20,368 bases of DNA, from contig JADGJA010000384.1 in assembly GCA_027596035.1 (NCBI GenBank), positions 1 to 20,368 of the forward strand, read 5' to 3'. Of this stretch, positions 16,978 through 20,368 are shown in pieces. Source of the DNA: Thoreauomyces humboldtii (taxonomy: Eukaryota; Chytridiomycota; Chytridiomycetes; Spizellomycetales; Powellomycetaceae). A model generated the notes under the pieces. That model saw nothing but the letters and a program-made list of their open reading frames with translations, was not told the origin of the DNA and made no database searches. A program made the position numbers and the translations under genes. The first letter of the stretch is position 1; every line of letters begins with the position of its first letter.

Positions 16978-19734
16978 ATGACTTCCCTTACAAAGCCCCC
17001 AGGGTAAGCACGTCCCTCCCTCCGAGGTCGGCACATCGTGGCGCTGGCAATTCTCAACTCTCACGCTTCCTTCCCACTTTCGGTCATACCGTTTTCTTCT
17101 TTCAGACCCGCGGACCTCATCTATGAGCGCTCCAAGGGCACCTTCAACGTCAAAGAGATGACCCACTTCTTGGACGGCGGAGAGAAGCAGACTGCGGTGC
17201 GTGTTCTTTGAGGCGCTTGGCCGTCGAAGGCGACCGTCCTTACCCCTGTCGATGGTCCAATCATCAGATCAAGGAGAAGATCATGCTGCAGCTCGAGCGA
17301 GACCCCGTCTGGCAGGTCAGCGACCAGCATGACTTGACCCTCGAACAGATTCGCGAGCGTTCCATGGCCAAGGTCCGTCGCGCTGCTCACTTTGTTGGAA
17401 ACGAGTCCATGGGTCTCTTCAAGCAGCGCATGGAGCTCATCAGCGTTGTCGACCCTGGAACCTGGACCCGTATCGGAGTCCACTACGGTGAGGAGTCGGA
17501 CGTCAGAGCAAACCATTGCAAACTCATAGACGTTTGCGAAGCCATCAATTACTTACTTCCGCACTTTCTGTAGGACTCTTCTTTGGTGCCCTTCGTGGCG
17601 GTGCAACCCCCGAGCAGCTTTCTTACTGGGCTCAGCGAGGTGCCATCACTTTGAACGGCATGGTCGGATGCTTCGCCATGACCGAGATCGGCCACGGCTC
17701 CAACGTTGCCGGTCTCGAGACGACTGCGACTTACGACCAGTCCTCGGACGAGTTTGTCATTCACACGCCGACTCTGACTGGTAGGCTGGAACTTTTTTTT
17801 CCAGCAGCACCATTGACCGACGGCTAATCCCATATCGCTTTCCAGCTACGAAGTGGTGGATTGGCGGCGCTGCCCAGACTGCCACCCACAGTGTCGTGTT
17901 TGCGCAGATGATTGTCAAGGGAAAGAACTACGGCGTCAAGAACTTTGTTGTTCCGCTCCGTGATGTGGACACCTTCGAGAACCTGCCGGGAATCGTGATC
18001 GGAGACATTGGAGCGAAGATGGGACGCCACGGAACAGACAACGGATACATTCAGTTCACTCACGTGCGCATTCCTCGATCGTACATGCTGATGAAGCACA
18101 CGAAAGTCAACCGTCGCGGAGAGGTCAAGGAGCCTGCGCTACAGCAGCTCACCTATGGCGCCCTCATTCAGTAAGAGTCCCACGTCTGTTGGCAGGCTTA
18201 AGTCTCAGTAGTAACTTACATCATATGATAGGGGTCGCGTTGCCATGGTCGTCGATTCCGGAGCCATCGCGAAGAAGGCTCTGACCATTGCGATTCGGTA
18301 TGCCGCCATCCGTCGTCAGTTTGGCGGAAAGCCTGGAGAACCAGAAACGAAGATTCTCGACTACGTCATTCACCAATATCGCTTGATGCCCCTTCTTGCG
18401 CAAGCCGTAAGTGGCAAATCTTTGCTGCTCTTAGTCTGCCACATAATCCACTTATACGGCGATGGAAATTTGCAGTTCGCGATGCACTTTACCGGCATTG
18501 AGGTGAACCGCATGTACGAGGAGCTCATGGACAGCATGGAGACCTTGCAACCGGGAGACAAGCGTCTCGGCGAGGTCCTCGAGAAGCTAAAGGAGATGCA
18601 CGGCACCAGTGCTGGTCTCAAGGCCTTCTCGACCTGGTCCACACTCAACATCATTGACCAATGCCGTCAAGCATGCGGCGGTCACGGATACTCTGCCTAC
18701 ACCGGACTCGCTTCCTTGTATAGCGATTTCGCCGTGCACTGCACGTGGGAAGGCGACAACACCATCCTCTCCCTCCAAGGCGGACGATACCTCATCGGAT
18801 GCTACCGGGAGGCTCAGGCCGGAAAGCCACAAACGGGCGGAGTGGCGTACCTGAACAACCTCGACAAGCTCGAGAAGCGCAAGTGCACGGCCACGTCCGC
18901 GGCCGACGTTGCGCGTTTTGAGGTTGTCGAGGACGCATTCTGGCTCGTGGCTGCTCGTGTCGTCAAGAAGGCCGGCGATGACTTTGACGCCGGCGTCAAG
19001 TCTGGTCTGAGGGAAGACGAGTCGTACGAGGCCTGCTGTGAGTATCGTTCTAAGCTCATCTATTCAAACGTCAGTACTGATCTGTCGCTTTGCGACCATC
19101 TCAGCGCAAGCACGCCTGTTCGCTACACGTATCCACAGCATCGGATACCTGTTCCACCGGTTCAAGGGCGCACTCGCTCGCGCCCCAGCGAACCTGCAGG
19201 CGCCGCTTGAGAAGCTGTGCCTCCTGTACGGTCTCTACATGATCGCAGAGAACTCCGGACCTTTCCTGCAGTACGCCTACTTCACCCCACAGCAGGTCAG
19301 CCTTCGGAACAGCGAAGCAATCGTTCTGCTGGATCATACCTACTCACTCGTGACCGTTGCGTTTCTTCCGCCTTTCAGATCGACTGGATCCGTGAACGCG
19401 TCACGTCGCTATGCAGCGATCTCCGCACCATCGCCATCCCCCTTACCGACTCGTTCAACTACTCTGACTTCATGCTCAACTCGCCCTTCGGTCGGGCCGA
19501 CGGAAACATCTACGAGGCCTACTTTGCCATGGTCCAACGTGCGCACAAGGCCGGCGCCGTTCCCACGTACTTCCAGAAGGAGGTGAGGAACCGAATACTC
19601 GAGGGAAGCACGGTGGAATGTGTTTTCCGTTTGCTAAAGGGGTGTTTTTCCCTTCTCTGCAGATCTACCCCCTTCTGCACCGCAAGCTGGCGGACGACGA
19701 CATCTTGGAACTCGACGATGCGGACGAGGAGTAG
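16978..19734 (+). CDS. POX1: Acyl-CoA oxidase (peroxisomal beta-oxidation)
   Basis: Ten exons: 16978-17003, 17106-17196, 17268-17487, 17574-17780, 17846-18170, 18232-18406, 18476-19037, 19105-19295, 19379-19582, 19663-19734; 690 aa, within the usual 660-750 range. All introns are GT-AG, 61-102 nt. It is an FAD enzyme that oxidises acyl-CoA to trans-2-enoyl-CoA with H2O2 release, the first step of peroxisomal beta-oxidation. Seen: the N-terminal ACOX helical domain; TEIGHGSN (from residue 149) of the FAD/substrate region; [50 protein letters not shown]; and [18 protein letters not shown], whose Glu440 matches the catalytic base. The C-terminal ACOX domain follows. The protein ends DDADEE with no SKL-type PTS1, and no PTS2 is obvious at the N-terminus. 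The intron 18407-18475 is 69 nt and stop-free. The ATG at 16978 gives the expected family start. Confidence 0.95.
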
Positions 19735-20069
19735 ATTTTCCATCTAGGGCGATGGACCAGAACCCCTTTATTCGGGGGTCTTCCCTTTTCTTTCCGCTTC
19801 TTCCTCCGATGCCTCACATACACACACACACCCTCTCCCTCTCTCTCTCTCTCTCTCTCTCTTTTTATCTGCCTCTTTGCCCACGCTCTCCTAGATCACC
19901 CCTTGTTTCCTCTCATATCTTAATCATAATAATTCCTACGTACAGACAGGCACCAAGGTTCGCTGTAAGCTGTCGAACGTGGTGGATCCATCACACACCC
20001 GCACACACACACACACACACACACGAACGAATGCGCGAACGAACGAACAATCTTTCCCCTTTGGGTGCT
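19735..20069. other. Microsatellite-rich spacer between convergent 3' ends
   Basis: It contains a CA run (19821-19831), a (CT)12 run (19839-19862), a longer CA run (20002-20023) and a degenerate CGAA/GAAC tetranucleotide run (20025-20048). A poly(T) and an AATCATAATAATT A/T-rich segment lie between. No gene is seen. It should contain the polyadenylation regions of the oxidase gene and of the gene at the right edge. Confidence 0.7.
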
Positions 20070-20368
20070 TCAATCCAACCGTATCTCGTCGACGCCGCAC
20101 TCGCTCCTTCTCCTCCATTCCCTCAACCTGCTGGGACTGACGACGGACCCGTAGCTGCTCCCCAGGGACGAGGAAGGCGAAGAGTAGGTGGAGGAGGAAG
20201 AAGAAGAAGATGGGTTGGCCAGGAGGACCTCCTCGTCGAAGAGGAACCCTCGGTCGGTGCCGAGCTGGACCAGGTAGGATATGTTGTCCGTCAGGTCCAC
20301 CTGGGTGATCCTGGTGCGGTGGATGGAGATGGGGACGCTAGACGGTGCGGTGGTGGTGGTGGTGGTGG
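20070..20368 (-). CDS. C-terminal fragment of an unrecognised protein, truncated by the window edge
   Basis: The minus-strand frame is open from the right edge to a TGA at 20072-20070, giving at least 98 codons. From the edge it reads a Thr run (from the GGT repeat at 20349-20368), then VPISIHRTRITQVDLTDN, then ISYLVQLGTDRGFLFDEEVLL. A Ser-rich low-complexity stretch and a basic end (SRLREWRRRSECGVDEIRLD) follow. The structured first half and the biased third codon position suggest real coding sequence. I do not recognise the family. The reading may also include an intron near the Thr run. Confidence 0.5.
   Translation of the reverse strand, partial: TTTTTTAPSSVPISIHRTRITQVDLTDNISYLVQLGTDRGFLFDEEVLLANPSSSSSSSTYSSPSSSLGSSYGSVVSPSRLREWRRRSECGVDEIRLD

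Noticed and set aside
19816..20048. Dense CA/CT/CGAA repeats considered as a CRISPR or telomere-like array
   Set aside because: These are simple microsatellites with no spacer-repeat organisation and no telomere unit; the setting is eukaryotic and internal.

Overview
This is eukaryotic nuclear DNA, most likely from a fungus. Protein-coding genes are split by many short introns (mostly 55-110 nt, GT...AG, one with a CTAAC-type branch site). Spacers are short to moderate and carry microsatellites, and the gene set looks fungal: a PKA catalytic subunit, a nucleoplasmin-like FKBP and a yeast-type acyl-CoA oxidase. GC is fairly high. The phylum cannot be fixed by eye; a basidiomycete or an early-diverging lineage both fit. 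There are no bacterial signals, rRNA, tRNA or CRISPR.

Layout, left to right: (1) upstream region, then a 2-exon PKA-type AGC kinase on + (681-2905) with a long disordered N-terminus. (2) About 1 kb of spacer, then a gene of at least 24 exons on + (3912-9442, 5' end unresolved). It encodes an unusual composite protein: C2-C2-C1-RasGAP-linker-four LIM domains. (3) Converging on it, a single-exon S41-family peptidase-like protein on - (9707-11548). Its C-terminal tail has four Trp-containing PAGSWxxW repeats and a terminal Lys-rich segment resembling a dehydrin K-segment. (4) A ~1 kb divergent spacer with a perfect 22-bp inverted repeat, then a 2-exon NR2C2AP/TRA16-family protein on + (12587-13243). 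(5) Converging on that, a 4-exon nuclear FKBP with a nucleoplasmin-like domain on - (13489-14828). (6) A 2.1 kb gene-poor spacer with a 26-bp inverted copy of FKBP coding sequence, a perfect hairpin, a TATA box, a doubtful small ORF and microsatellites. (7) A 10-exon peroxisomal-type acyl-CoA oxidase on + (16978-19734). (8) Microsatellite spacer and the 3' end of an unrecognised gene on - running off the right edge.

Functionally the window is mostly ordinary housekeeping and signalling genes, not an obvious cluster. Two neighbours, the PKA catalytic subunit and the RasGAP, are known players in fungal Ras-cAMP-PKA signalling. The most unusual items are the RasGAP-LIM fusion and the tail of the S41 protein. 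All splice models were made by eye from splice consensus, reading phase and domain continuity, not from transcripts.
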